Source: Streptomyces agglomeratus
Lineage (GTDB): Bacteria; Actinomycetota; Actinomycetes; Streptomycetales; Streptomycetaceae
Length of the DNA: 64,000 bases
Direction: 5' to 3'
NCBI RefSeq assembly: GCF_001746415.1
Contig: NZ_MEHJ01000002.1
Span: 372,001 to 436,000 of the forward strand
A model generated the notes under the pieces. The model saw only the letters and a list, made by a program, of their open reading frames with translations, was not told the origin of the DNA and did not search any database. A program made the translations under genes and the position numbers. Position 1 is the first letter of the stretch; each line of letters starts with the position of its first letter. Shown here in pieces: positions 1 through 10,000 of this stretch.

Positions 1-147
1 CTCGGGAGCAACCCCCAGCACCACCGCCAGCTTGTTCCGCGCGCCATCCAGGTCGCCGCCTGCAGGCGGGGCCGTGGCCACGTCGAGGCGTGAGGCCAGC
101 AGGTCGCCGGAAGACTGCTCCCGCTCCGGGGCCGACTGGTCCAGCAT
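1..147 (-). CDS. 5' end of an unidentified gene, cut by the window edge
   Basis: An open frame runs leftwards off the window from an ATG at 147-145 (49 codons visible, starting MLDQSAPEREQ). Codon third positions are mostly G/C, as expected for coding DNA here. A GGAGG lies about 15 bases upstream, which is a long spacing. It is divergent from the zinc-ribbon gene that follows. Too little is visible to name it. Confidence 0.35.
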   Translation of the reverse strand, partial: MLDQSAPEREQSSGDLLASRLDVATAPPAGGDLDGARNKLAVVLGVAPE

Positions 148-171
148 GATGGCTTGGATAGCCTCCAGGGC

Positions 172-426
172 ATGAGCACCTGGCCCCCGGAACTGGACCC
201 GCTGCCCGAGGCTGAAAGCGCTTACGCCCCGGAGATCACGGAGACCGAGTGCCGTCAGTGCAGGACGCTGATCGCAGGCCTTGATGGCCGGTATGCCTGT
301 CCCCACTGCGGCTGGGTCAACAAACACATCGAGGGGCACCGGACGTTGCCGACGGCAAAGGACGACGTGGACTATCCGGGGCCCGATGAACAAGATGCAC
401 CTGGGCGCAAGAATCCACTGGAATGA
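172..426 (+). CDS. small zinc-ribbon protein, function unknown
   Basis: An 84-residue protein starting at ATG 172; an in-frame TTG lies six codons further upstream. Two CxxC knuckles (CRQC and CPHC, about residues 29-48) form a four-cysteine zinc-ribbon signature, flanked by an acidic N-terminus and a charged disordered tail. Such ribbons bind zinc and often nucleic acid or protein, but no family beyond that is recognised. It is divergent from the partial gene at the left edge and sits in decayed DNA, so it may be a survivor of an older cassette. Confidence 0.5.
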   Translation: MSTWPPELDPLPEAESAYAPEITETECRQCRTLIAGLDGRYACPHCGWVNKHIEGHRTLPTAKDDVDYPGPDEQDAPGRKNPLE

Positions 427-750
427 CGTACGTCAGGCGTTGCCGCGCGACGCCCTTGGTGGACCCATGGCACGTAGGGGTATCCGAGACCGATGGAACG
501 CAAGGCCCCAGCCGGGCCCGTCGCGCCTGCGGCCCGCCCTGTCGGTGCTGGCTGGAACGCTGAACGGCATGAACAGCAACGATGAGCAGCTGCGCGGCGG
601 TGATACGACCACCCCGCCCTTGGCCCACGGCCTGGGCAGACCTATTCACCTTGCTACTCCGCCTCACCCAGCGCTGAGCCCAAGAGGAATGAGCGGCAGC
701 TCCGACTCGGGCCCCCGTACCATCGAAAACGGTGTTCGGAAGGGGCAAGC
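427..750. other. gap, no gene recognised
   Basis: Open frames on both strands are arginine/proline-rich and look like chance frames in GC-rich DNA. No RNA gene or clear repeat is seen. Confidence 0.5.
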
Positions 751-950
751 GCCGATCATCCGCGGCTGGTTGACATCCTCTCCGCCCTAAGGGGCGGAGT
801 TTCCCGCCTGCCTGCCGGTGGTCGCCGGCTGGGGCTTCGGGTGGGTTCCTGTTTCTTCGCGCTGTGCCGGGACGGTCCCGGTCTTACCCGCGCTCCGCAG
901 GCTGATACCGCCAGTCCGGCGGCCTGGGCGACGTTGACCGCCGCGTTGAT
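751..950 (-). ncRNA. candidate omega-RNA / right end of a TnpB element
   Basis: Read on the minus strand, the end of the tnpB remnant runs into a hairpin (ccgccccttagggcgg, about 798-783) followed by gaggatgtca, ending near 771. From memory, actinobacterial IS200/IS605-type elements often end in this way. In IS605-family systems the omega-RNA scaffold covers the 3' end of tnpB and the element end, and the guide is read from the flanking DNA. Here the guide would be roughly 770-751. The 5' limit given is a guess. Confidence 0.35.
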
Positions 951-1124
951 GTCCCGGTCGAGGACCGCCCCGCAGGCTCCGCATTCCCATACGCGTATGC
1001 CGAGGGGTTTGGGTCCGTCCTTGACGCCGCATATGGAGCAGACCTGAGAGGTCGGCTCGAGGCGTCTGATGCGGTGGAAACAACGGCCGAACTTCGCGGC
1101 CTTGTATTCCAGCATCGTGCGGAC
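756..1124 (-). pseudogene. tnpB: 3' remnant of tnpB (IS200/IS605-type, OrfB zinc ribbon)
   Basis: About 120 C-terminal residues of a TnpB/OrfB protein, beginning near LEYKAAKFGR. The zinc ribbon is intact: CSIC and CGAC pairs separated by the usual 15-20 residues. The downstream DRDINAA motif carries the last RuvC aspartate. The tail (GLAVSACGARVR, then SAKKQEPT) resembles other actinobacterial copies. The first 250 or so residues, including the other RuvC acidic residues, are missing, so no nuclease can be made. The break lies near 1125, beyond which the frame is unrelated. Confidence 0.75.
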
Positions 1125-1508
1125 ACTTCTGGTCCGGCTCCTACTTCGCCGGCTCATGCGGCGGGGCGCCACTGACCGTGATCAAGCAGTACATCGACAA
1201 CCAGAAGCGGCCCATCTGACCGACACCACGAAGGCGCAGAGAACACCAGCGCTTCGCGCCTCCGCGTCAACGATGCGCTTCACCCCCATTCTGAAGGGTG
1301 AAGTACTGCGCAAGATCAGAGGCAGAACGCGTGACCTACTGTGGGCAAGCGGTCAGGTGCGGGGACGGACTCGACTATGGGCGGCGCCCCAGGCCTGACG
1401 GCATTCGCGTACCGTACCGGCCCCTGCAACGAGGCCGGTCAGGCGGCCGAGCGCCGTGCTCACATGTGGCTTGCGCCCACGCATCAAGGTCACCGCAAAG
1501 GCCTTTCT
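1125..1508. other. gap, decayed DNA
   Basis: Short frames only, without recognisable domains. It lies between the tnpB remnant and a possible minus-strand gene. Confidence 0.5.
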
Positions 1509-1823
1509 TCACTGGCGCTCCGATTGGTCAGGGCTACTCGAGCGTCGCTGAAACGACTGTGCACGCGGCCACGACAGCATCACCATCCGCACGATCTCTG
1601 CCATCCAGGCATCCACGCGCGGCATCCGAGCGGCGGGCTCAGATTCGCTGGTCGACCCGCCGGACTCCTCGGCCGGACCCGCCTTCGCGCCTTGGGCACT
1701 GTCCTGCGACAGCTGGGCGCACCAGGTGCAGGTGTCGTCTGTGCGCGGCGGCACGTGCAGCCAGTACGCACCCGGCAGCGGGGCTCCCTCCACCAGAGCA
1801 GGGACGTTTCCGAATGTTTCCAT
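1509..1823 (-). CDS. possible small hypothetical protein
   Basis: A 104-codon frame from ATG 1823 starts METFGNVPALVEGAPLPG. It has a reasonable amino-acid mix, a CTWC pair near residue 40 and a Ser/Glu-rich middle, unlike the arginine-rich shadow frames around it. No good ribosome-binding site is visible and no family is recognised. It could be a fragment. Confidence 0.3.
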   Translation of the reverse strand: METFGNVPALVEGAPLPGAYWLHVPPRTDDTCTWCAQLSQDSAQGAKAGPAEESGGSTSESEPAARMPRVDAWMAEIVRMVMLSWPRAQSFQRRSSSPDQSERQ

Positions 1824-2069
1824 GCGCGACTTAACGTTTCGCCGGGGCAGCGGGTACCACCTGGCACCCGTCCGCAACCCGACCGTCACCGGCCCGTTAG
1901 CACTCCACGGATGTCGCCTGCCCGTGCTCAGCTCACCCCGGAACGGCGTTGGGCCAGTTCGCACTTGGCCGTCGCTGTCGCCGGTGCGGGTCATGCTCGG
2001 GCTCGCGGCGTCGGCACCCGTCCGCAGGCAGGCGGCGAACCGTACGCCGGGGCGGTCGTGGCAAAGGGC

Positions 2070-2174
2070 ATGCGCTTCGACGAGCAGCACATCGCCGAGA
2101 CGGGCCCGGTGGTGTTGGACGTCGCCTCCGCCGACGATGACACTATCCGTGAGGTGTTGGAGGGACTGCAGCGG
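2070..2174 (+). pseudogene. N-terminal remnant of a DUF6207-type protein
   Basis: The 35 codons from ATG 2070 read MRFDEQHIAETGPVVLDVAS followed by ADDDTIREVLEGLQ. This matches the N-terminus of the small Streptomyces DUF6207 family as I remember it (glutamate-rich start, H-x-A-x-x-G, VVLDVAxADD). The rest of that family, about 40 residues, is absent and the frame continues into unrelated sequence, so this is a truncated copy. Confidence 0.55.
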
Positions 2175-2179
2175 TGCCG

Positions 2180-3855
2180 ACCTCCGGCCTCACCCAGGTA
2201 CGGCGTACGCCAGGCGAGACCGGCTGAGAGCGCGGGCATCAGACACCCCGGTATCACGCACGACCGGTTTGAGGGCCCCCATGCGTCCCAGACTCCCAGC
2301 GGCTGCCGGCAACGCGAGCTTGCTCAGGCCACCTTGGGCCGCCCGCGCCGTGGGCGACGGGAGGCTTTGCCCGGGTCAGGGCCGCAGGCACGAGAGCCTG
2401 CCGCCGGTCTTCTGCTCGGGAGCCTGGTCCTGCTCCTGGCGCTCGCTGGCGTCCTCCTCTTGGCGTGCTCGGTCCTTGCAGTCGCCGCACAGCTTCGGGT
2501 GGGTGTCCTGCGGGGCGCCCAGTTGGTCCGGCGATGCACTCCTCAGCCGCTCCTTATTAGTCTCGCTGGCGAACCTTTTCTTCCCGGCCCGAGCATCGGC
2601 GGCTTTGCGACGGGGGTGCCGATCGCTTCCCGCAGGGGCTGCATCGGGTTGCGGCCGAAGCGCCGGAGCACCGGTTCGGCCCGGCTGTACTCGCTCAGAC
2701 GCCGCAGTCCAGTCGGATGATCGGAGCCCACCGGTCGTGGTGGTGGCCGCCGCGCTGCCGCTCTCCCCGCCACAGGTTGCGGGTGTTCATCTCACCGTGG
2801 CCGAGGAAGCATGTACACCACGTGGCGCCGGACGGCTACACTTGGCTACGAGACCGCCTCTCGGGTTCTGCCGCGGAGTGTGCGTTTCGGTTGGCCGGCG
2901 CCCTTGCCACCCGCTCCGGCGGATTGGGCGTCGGCCTCTTGCACACCCCCGCATCGCCAGGCTCCCCGGTCACGCTCAGCCGACAGTGCAGCAGCACGGT
3001 CTCGGGTTTGCCACATTCCGCGCGCGTGACTCATAACCAACTGGTGCCGATCACGAGATTGGACCATGCCGGGCTCTGGCCTCAGATGCACGAGTCCCTG
3101 CTCGAAGAACGGCGCAGAGACGCAACTCCAGCAGGGATTAGTCGTCGGTTCGGGCAGTGGCCGAGGAACTGGCCAGGCTGTTTGACGCCGAGGCCCGGAC
3201 CGGGAGCAGCTGGCGTAGGGGTAGCCAAATCGCTGTTGTCCCTAGGCAGGCATAGGCCCCCGGGCGGATTGTGACGGCCACGCCGGGGGCTCATGCGCCC
3301 GCCTGTCTGCCTACGCAGAATGTCTCACCAATCCGGCACGGCGCGGCCGCCACGCCTGGGCTCACCTGAATGCCGCCTGGGCAGCCGCTGCCGTTGACTC
3401 GATCGGCGTAGTCAGCCGAATTAGCCGAGACTGGCGGGCTTGCATGCCGGGCGCGGACTGATGCCGTCGGCGAGCGCGCGTAGGCCTGCGTGCGGTCGAC
3501 CGCACCAGGTAGGTCTTCCGCCGAGGCCGTACTCGCCGACGTGTACGGCCATCGGCGAACTGGCCCTCGCCGATGCCGAGCTGGTTCACCCGGGTCCGGA
3601 GGCAGCGGCGGACGGCAAATCGCGACATCGGCCTGGCTCTGCCCCTTCCCTGTGGGAGCCAGCGCCTGGTCTGGCCGCAGCTGGCACCCGCAGCCACTCG
3701 GCCGCCCGCTCATGCCAGCCCGGGGCCGGCCCCCCTCTTCCCAGCGCCACCTCGTTGTTCAACGGATCCCCTCAGCACGTGGGGACGCTGCAGGGTACGA
3801 GCTGCATCCTGCAGCGCTTGATTCCACGGAACTATCACGAAGCCGTGCGGACGCT
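2180..3855. other. long stretch without a recognisable gene
   Basis: All long frames here are rich in Arg, Pro and Ser and match no family I know. The stretch probably consists of several decayed genes. No RNA gene, array or strong inverted repeat was seen. Confidence 0.5.
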
Positions 3856-3955
3856 AGCGCCACTGGACCCCCGCGCGGTCCACGTACAAGATCGCGTCCA
3901 TGATGGCGAGCAGGCCGTACTGTGGCGACTGGCCGAAGTCCAGGATCTTGCTCCG
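3856..3955 (-). pseudogene. short remnant of an IS5-type transposase
   Basis: Read on the minus strand, one frame gives MDAILYVDRAGVQWR and then a stop. It resembles the N-terminal INAILYVxRTGxxWR block of IS5-family transposases. Nothing else of the element is identifiable, and the assignment rests on one short motif. Confidence 0.35.
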
Positions 3956-4108
3956 GCGCTTGAAGCGCCTGCTCTGTTGACGCTCATGGCGGCTAACAGT
4001 CCGGCGTTCGAGATGATCTCTTGGAGCCTTTCGGGGTTGCCCGATCCTGCGGCACCCATGCCCCTACTTCGCAAATGCACCCGCAGGCACGACCGAGGGT
4101 GCAATGGG

Positions 4109-4999
4109 TCAGGCCAGCATGCCGGTGCGGAGCTTGGTCAGAGTGCGGCTGAGCAAACGAGAAACCTGCATTTGGGAGACGCCGAGCTCGGCGCCGATCT
4201 GGGACTGGGTCATCTCCTGACCGAATCGCATGTTGATGATGCGTCGCTCCCGCTCATCGAGCTGCTCCAGGAGGGGGGCCAGGGTGTGCAGGTCTTCGAT
4301 CTTTTTCATCGCGGCGTCCGGCTCCCCGAGCACGTCAGCCAGCACTCGGGCCTGGTTAGACGAACTGGCCTCGGCATCCGTGGGCATGTCGAGGGAGCCG
4401 GCGGTGTAGCCATTGGAAGCCACCAGTCCTTCGATGACTTCCTCCTCGGTGAGCTTGAGGTGCGCGGCCAGTTCCTTGACGGTCGGTTCGCGGTCGAGGC
4501 CGACTGCAAACTGTTCCTTCGCCTTGGCAATCTCTACGCGCAGCTCCTGCAAGCGCCGGGGGACATGGACGGCCCAGGTGGTGTCACGGAAGAACCGCTT
4601 GATTTCTCCGACGATGTAGGGCACGGCGAAGGAGGTGAACTCGACCTCACGCGAGAGGTCGAATCGGTCGATGGCCTTGATCAGACCAATGGTGCCGACC
4701 TGGACAATGTCTTCCATATCGCCGCTGCCGCGGTTGCGGAACCGGCCGGCGGCGAACTGCACCAAAGACAAGTTCATCTCGATGAGCGTGTTGCGCGCGT
4801 ACTGATACTCGCGTGTGCCCTCTTCCAGGACCTGAAGCTGGTCGAAGAACAACTTGGACAGCGCCCGCGCGTCCTTGGGGGCGACCTTCCCCGCGTCCTC
4901 AATCCAGGGCAGCTCACCCGCACCGACAGGCGTGGCGACAGCGGATGACCCTGTGGCCCGCGCCTTGATCGCAGCGTTTCCCTGACCGATTTCTGTCAT
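4109..4999 (-). CDS. RNA polymerase sigma factor, SigB/SigF/SigG type
   Basis: A 296-residue stress-type sigma-70 factor. Region 2 lies near residues 75-150 (DIVQVGTIGLIKAIDRFD, then FTSFAVPYIVGEIKRFFRD). Region 3 has the usual VPRRLQEL start. Region 4 lies near residues 248-292, with a helix-turn-helix (MTQSQIGAELGVSQMQVSR). Length and order match the Streptomyces SigB/F group, which is normally held by an RsbW-like anti-sigma kinase released by an anti-anti-sigma factor. ATG 4999 follows a GGAGGGGG. The leader of about 50 residues before region 1.2 is typical of the group. The gene just upstream on the same strand is a frameshifted anti-sigma ATPase, so this factor may be controlled from elsewhere or be unrestrained. 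Confidence 0.95.
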   Translation of the reverse strand: MTEIGQGNAAIKARATGSSAVATPVGAGELPWIEDAGKVAPKDARALSKLFFDQLQVLEEGTREYQYARNTLIEMNLSLVQFAAGRFRNRGSGDMEDIVQVGTIGLIKAIDRFDLSREVEFTSFAVPYIVGEIKRFFRDTTWAVHVPRRLQELRVEIAKAKEQFAVGLDREPTVKELAAHLKLTEEEVIEGLVASNGYTAGSLDMPTDAEASSSNQARVLADVLGEPDAAMKKIEDLHTLAPLLEQLDERERRIINMRFGQEMTQSQIGAELGVSQMQVSRLLSRTLTKLRTGMLA

Positions 5000-5131
5000 G
5001 GTCCTTGCCCCCTCCCTGACTGATGTGCTTGCGGGCGGCGTGTTCCCCGCGCGTGGAGGTCTATGCGGGTGCTCTGGGGCGCATGGTGGTGGCTGGGGGC
5101 CATACGCTCAGGTGCCGGACCATGCAGGCGG

Positions 5132-5521
5132 TCACCAGGGCAAGCGAGTACGTACTGTCTTTCCCGGGCCGGGGCCGGTCACGGTCTGGATTTCACTGCC
5201 TGCCGGGTGATCATCTGCATAGCCCACCCGCCCGGTCGCCCCAGTGACATCCGGCGCGCGCAGGCTCGGGAGGACGAGGCTCGTGTCTCTGACCTCGATC
5301 AGCACACCCTCTTCGTGCGGGGTCAGCCGCAGTGTGCACAACCGGGGCCGTGGCGAACGGCATCAGTGACCAGTTCGCTGACCACGACCAGCACCGCGTC
5401 GGTGGTTGTGCGGCTGTGTGGCTGCCGGCGGAGGCGTTCGGCGGGACAGGCAGCGGGTGGCGGCCTCACGGGCCCGGGCGGGCGCGTCAGTGGTCCCGGC
5501 TAGGTCGATGCGAGGCTGCAT
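5132..5521 (-). pseudogene. frameshifted anti-sigma ATPase (RsbW-like HATPase_c)
   Basis: The minus strand encodes the pieces of an RsbW-type histidine-kinase-like ATPase in three frames. From ATG 5521 comes MQPRIDLAGTTDAPARAREA. A second frame carries the N-box-like SELVTDAVRHGPG near 5340-5385. A third ends the protein with LRLTPHEEGVLIEVRDTS and a short G-rich tail before the stop at 5132. At least two frameshifts separate these, near 5420 and 5345. It lies about 130 bases upstream of the sigma gene on the same strand, the usual place for its antagonist. Family members bind ATP and sequester or phosphorylate partner-switch proteins. This copy should be inactive unless the shifts are sequencing errors. 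Confidence 0.7.
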
Positions 5522-5779
5522 GCTCGCGCATATAAACGTGGTTCCCCCGGGAAGCAGACGCTCGGTAACCCTTGGGACTGGTGTTACGCCCGGCGCCCAC
5601 TCCGGCTGAGGCGATCCGCCCCGCTGTCCATGCCCGGTCCGGTAAGCCACACGGGGGGATATTCGACCTGCTGGTGGGCTGCGGCCAGTAAGATGCCTGC
5701 CGGTTCAGCGGTGGAGGCGATCTGCTTCGCAACGCCACGCCGGGGCCGGGCAACGCCTGTCCCCGAGTGCCCGTCCACC

Positions 5780-7039
5780 TCACGCGAGGTCGGACAACAA
5801 CAGCTGCAGCTCCCTTTCCTCCTCGACGCGTACGCCGAGTTCCGCGACGGCCGCCGCGAGCGCGGGTTCCCAGGGGGTCTCCGTCGGGGTGCCGACGAGC
5901 GGTGACAGCGGGGGTGAGGCGTTACGGGTCACGGCGGCGCGGTAGTCCGCAGCCTTGTAGCGCCAGGGCCGCCACGGGACGTGGCGGTGAAGGACGCCGG
6001 CGATCCGGAGCCCGCCCCAGTCGAAGTCACCGTGGAAGTGCAGAGCCGCTCCGTGCTCGTGCAGCCCTCGGAGCAGTGTGAGGGCGGCTACGGAGGGCTG
6101 CCCCTGGAGACAGACCAGGGGCGGGCACGCGGGTCCGAGGGCGTCGGCCGCCGCCGCGAGGACGGTCGGGTTCTCGCACATCCAGACCATGGGAGGGGTA
6201 TTGACTGGCGGTCGGCGGGTGAGCTGGCGGAGGGTCAGCACGAATGGTTCGCCCTCTTCGGCCATCCGGTCCAACGACGGAGTGCCGCGCAGATTCAGGG
6301 TCAGGACGGTCGAGGACAGGTCGTCCCGCAACAGTCCCGCCGAGGCCCACGCCTCGCGTCGCCATTCGGCGCCCTGGCCATCGGGAAAGCCTGTCAGCGC
6401 GCGGGCCCCGGACAGCGTGAGCGTGGCCAGCGGTGTGCCGTCGTCCAGGGCATGGGCCGAGCCGAGGACCCGGGCGGCGAAGGCAGGCAGCGAGACGGCC
6501 GGATCGGCAGGAAGTGCGCGCAGAGCGGCGCACGCCCCGGCAAGCAGGCTGCGCGTGGTGTCGGGGGCACGACCCAGGCGTCGCGCGAGGCCATCGGCCC
6601 GTACCCGGGCTGCCCAGGCCGCCAGCGGAGGAACCGACGCGGTGAGCTCGCCAAGGGGGTCGTGCGCCCGCTCCCATGCGGCCTCCTCCTCGTACCGGGC
6701 CTGGGCGAGGGGGGTGACGGGGCCGATGAGCGCCTCGACGGCGGCGGCGAGCCCGTCAGGGCTGGCGCCCGAGCGGCGCAGTACGGCGTCGACCGCGTCG
6801 AGCCGTACCGTCAAAGACCCGCCGCCGCCGGGGGCTCGGGCGAGAAGTCGTTCGACCGCCGCCCGCTGGGCCGGAGTGGGATCGCCCAGAGACACGGAAC
6901 CGGTCAGGGGCTGACCGGTAACCAGACGTCGGCGCGCTCGTTCGACGAGCCAGGCGAGGTCCGGTGTGCCGAGCAGTCGGGCGAGTCGCGGGCTGTCGAT
7001 CGCCCCGGTCTCGGGCTCAGGACCGTGGGTCAGTTCCAC
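5780..7039 (-). CDS. jetD: Wadjet component JetD (TIGR02679/DUF2399), Toprim nuclease
   Basis: A 419-residue protein. GTG 7039 is chosen because it overlaps the jetC stop by 10 bases; starts further upstream would lie deep within jetC. The C-terminal Toprim fold shows a likely catalytic Glu (CENPTVL, E289) and the DxD pair (GDFDWGG, D338 and D340). In Wadjet, JetD is the nuclease that cuts plasmid DNA after the JetABC SMC-like motor has extruded it. The N-terminal half corresponds to the DUF3323-type region seen in this family. The gene is full length, last in the four-gene operon, with no frameshift. A duplicate role is unlikely, since no other Toprim gene lies nearby. Confidence 0.93.
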   Translation of the reverse strand: MELTHGPEPETGAIDSPRLARLLGTPDLAWLVERARRRLVTGQPLTGSVSLGDPTPAQRAAVERLLARAPGGGGSLTVRLDAVDAVLRRSGASPDGLAAAVEALIGPVTPLAQARYEEEAAWERAHDPLGELTASVPPLAAWAARVRADGLARRLGRAPDTTRSLLAGACAALRALPADPAVSLPAFAARVLGSAHALDDGTPLATLTLSGARALTGFPDGQGAEWRREAWASAGLLRDDLSSTVLTLNLRGTPSLDRMAEEGEPFVLTLRQLTRRPPVNTPPMVWMCENPTVLAAAADALGPACPPLVCLQGQPSVAALTLLRGLHEHGAALHFHGDFDWGGLRIAGVLHRHVPWRPWRYKAADYRAAVTRNASPPLSPLVGTPTETPWEPALAAAVAELGVRVEEERELQLLLSDLA

Positions 7040-10000
7040 AGCGGCTCGGGCTCCTCTACGCCGGGCATGTCCTGGGGCGCGTGCCGTACGGGGTCCTCGC
7101 GGCGCTGCCGTCGCGTACCGTCCCATTCCCAGCGGGTGACGAGGACCGCCGCTACCTCGTCGATCCGGGACAGCTGGGCGATGGCGATGCCCGGTACCTG
7201 CGGGTAGCAGGCCCACTCCCGTTCGCTCGTCATGACCACATCGAGGTCGAAGGCGCTCAGCAGACCGAGGCACTTGGCCCGGGAGTCGTCGTCTACGCCG
7301 GCGAACGCCTCGTCGAGGGTGACCAGGCGGGGCGCGTATGGGCTGCCCGCGCTCGCGTAATGCGCGGAGGCGGCGGCGAACAGCGGTACGGACACGGCGA
7401 GGACGCGTTCGCCGCCGGAGGCGGGGCCGGTGGCCGGGACCCAGCGCCCGTGCTGGTGGCGTTCGACACCGAACTCGTGCCAGGAGCGGTAGTCGAGCGC
7501 TGCGGTGAGGTGTTCGAGCCTGCTGCGTGAGCCGTCGTCGGACTGCTGACGGGCGATCTGGGCCTGGAGGAACTCGCCGACCGCTGTGCGGTCCTCGGCC
7601 GTCCAGGCGTCGGCGGACTGGCGCAGCCGGTCACGGGCCTGAGCGAGTCCGGGCGGCGCCTTGCGCGAGGCCCGCCACACCAGACGAAGTTTCATGCCGG
7701 TGGAGGTGGGGCGGTCCTCCAGTTCGGTGTTCATGTCCCGCACCTGCCGTTCGGCGGCGCCGATGAGTTCCTGGAGCGTGCCGGCGACCTCGGTGATCAG
7801 GTGGGTTTCGAGAATCTCGCGTTCGTGCGCGGACAGGATGCGGGTGAGCTCTCCGACCTCCATGGCGAGCGCATCGGCGAGTTCGGGTACGGCCCGCTCG
7901 CGGCCCTGGTAGACGATGTCGACGACCATGCCGTCCTCGACCATGCGGGCGGTGGCGCTGTGCCCGTGCCGGGACAGGGTGTCCTGCAGGGTCTTGAGTT
8001 CCTCGCTGAGCCGGCGCTGTACGCGGTCCCAGGCGGCATCTGTGTCGTCGGTGGCCGACAGGCCGGAGTCGATGGCGCGGGCGAGCGCGATCGCCGGGGT
8101 GGCGGCCCAGGGTTCGTCGTCCGAGGCGGGGACCGCGAGCTCGGGCAACGCGACGGCGACCAGGCCGGTGGCCGTGAAGCGCTGGAGCGCGGCAATGGCC
8201 TGCGCACGCGCGTCGACGGCTTCGGCAAGGTCTCTCTCCAGCTGCTCGATCCGCCCCTCAGCCCTGCTGGCCTCCCGGTCCGCCTCGGTGTGACGCCGTC
8301 GGGCGTTCTTCTGGTCGGTCTCGCAGATCCGCTGGGCATGGGCGGTCTCGGCGAGTCGCCGTTCGAGTTCGGCGACGGCGGCGCCGACGGTGGAGCGCAG
8401 GGTCCGGTGGCGCTCGTCGGCCGCCGCCGCCTCGCGCGCCGCGTCTTCGGCGCGCTGGGCAAGGTCGATGACCCGCTGCTCCGCCTCGGCCGCCTCGGCA
8501 CGCTCCTCGTCCACCTGTCGTACGGCCTCGCCTTGCTCGCGTAGCGCGGGCCACAGGGCGGCCAGCGCGGTAGCGAGGGAGCCGAGGGCGTGACGTACGG
8601 CGGCGAGTCCGGCCCGGTCGGCGGGCAGCCCCAGATCAGCGGCGGTCTCGGCGAGTTCGGCGGCGGCCCTCTCGGCGTGCCCGACTGCTGCGGTGACCTC
8701 GGCAGCACGCCCCTCGTACCGTGCGCGGGCCTTGCGTACGGTCTCGGAGGCGGCGCTCACGAGCGCGTGTGCCCGGGTGAGCGGCGACTCGTCGGGGACG
8801 TCAGCCAGCTCGCGGTCGAGCGTGCGACGGCGTACCGCGATCCTCTCGGACCGAGCCGCGAGCGTCTCCGACTCCTCGCGCAGGGAGGCGAGTTCGATGC
8901 CGAGCACGGCGATGCGGGCCCGGCGCGCCGCCTCGCGCGCGCCCTCGCCGATGTACGTGGCTGCGGCCTTGGCCCACGTGCCGGTGAGTGCGCCGACCCG
9001 AAAGCGTCCGTCGGGTGCCACCCAGGTCTCGGCTTCTCCCCCGCCATCGAGGCCGATGGCGGCGAGCAGTCGGGTCACCGTCGTCTCGTCCAGGGCAGCG
9101 GCCTGTCCGTCACCGTGGTCCACGGCCGGGCACAATACGTCTGCCAGTGAGGGGCCGCTCACCGGTCCGTTCGACGGGGAGAGCAGGACTTCGTGGCCGT
9201 CCACGGCGAGGGCAGAGCCGTCGGGCAGCACCCAGGCGTCGAGGAGGCCGGAGGCTTCGAGTGCCGCTTCGAGCCCGGCGCGCTCTGGTTCGGGCAGTTC
9301 GTCACGGAAATTGATCACGCGCCAGAGCGGCGCGCCCGGCAGCTGTGCGCGAAGGCCGAGGGTGCGTGTCGCCGGGGGCTGGGGCTCGCGTCCGTCGCCG
9401 GCTTCCAGTGCGGCGAGCTCCCGCCGTGCCTCGTCGGTGCGGGCTGCCAGTTCCGAGGTCCTGCGGGCGGCTTCGGCCGTCTGGTCGGCGAGGTCCGCCG
9501 AGCGGGCGGTGTGCGCCCGGGTTGCATGGACCCGCGCCGGGTAGGGGCCGTTGAGGTGCCGGGTCCATTCCTGGAGTTCGTCCAGGAGGCCGGTCTCATC
9601 GGAGAAGGCCAGCTCCTTCCAGGCGCGGGCACGTTGGCGTACGTCGTCCAGCAGGGCCCGGCCTGCCCGCGCCGCACTCTCCTCCGCCTCGCCCTGCGTT
9701 TCAGCGGCCAGCGCGAGGTCGGTCTCTGCCTCGTCGAGACGGCCGGACTCCCGGCGGTGCGCGGCTGCGGCCAGTTCGGAGGTTTCGAGGAGGCCCTCGG
9801 TGTGGGCGAGGGATCGCTGGGCGCGGGCCGCGGCGTCCTCGACGGCGCGGCGCCGTTCGGGCTCGGGCAGCAGGTCGTCCGCGGGCAGGGCGACGCGTGC
9901 GGCGGCTGCCTGCTCCCGCGCGTGGGCAAGGGTCTCCTCGACCCGGAGCCGCGTGGCACGGAGGCGGTTCTCGGCGGTGCCGAGCCTCCCGAGCGCCTTG

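Noticed and set aside
1341..2720. A 459-codon plus-strand frame in the left region
   Set aside because: Only the DUF6207-like 35 codons within it are recognisable; the rest is Arg/Pro-rich noise in GC-rich DNA.
3440..4948. A 502-codon plus-strand open frame over the sigma-factor gene
   Set aside because: It is the antisense shadow of the well-supported minus-strand sigma gene; its composition follows the complement of sigma codons.
5981..7207. A 408-codon plus-strand frame over jetD
   Set aside because: Antisense of JetD, whose Toprim motifs are clear on the other strand.
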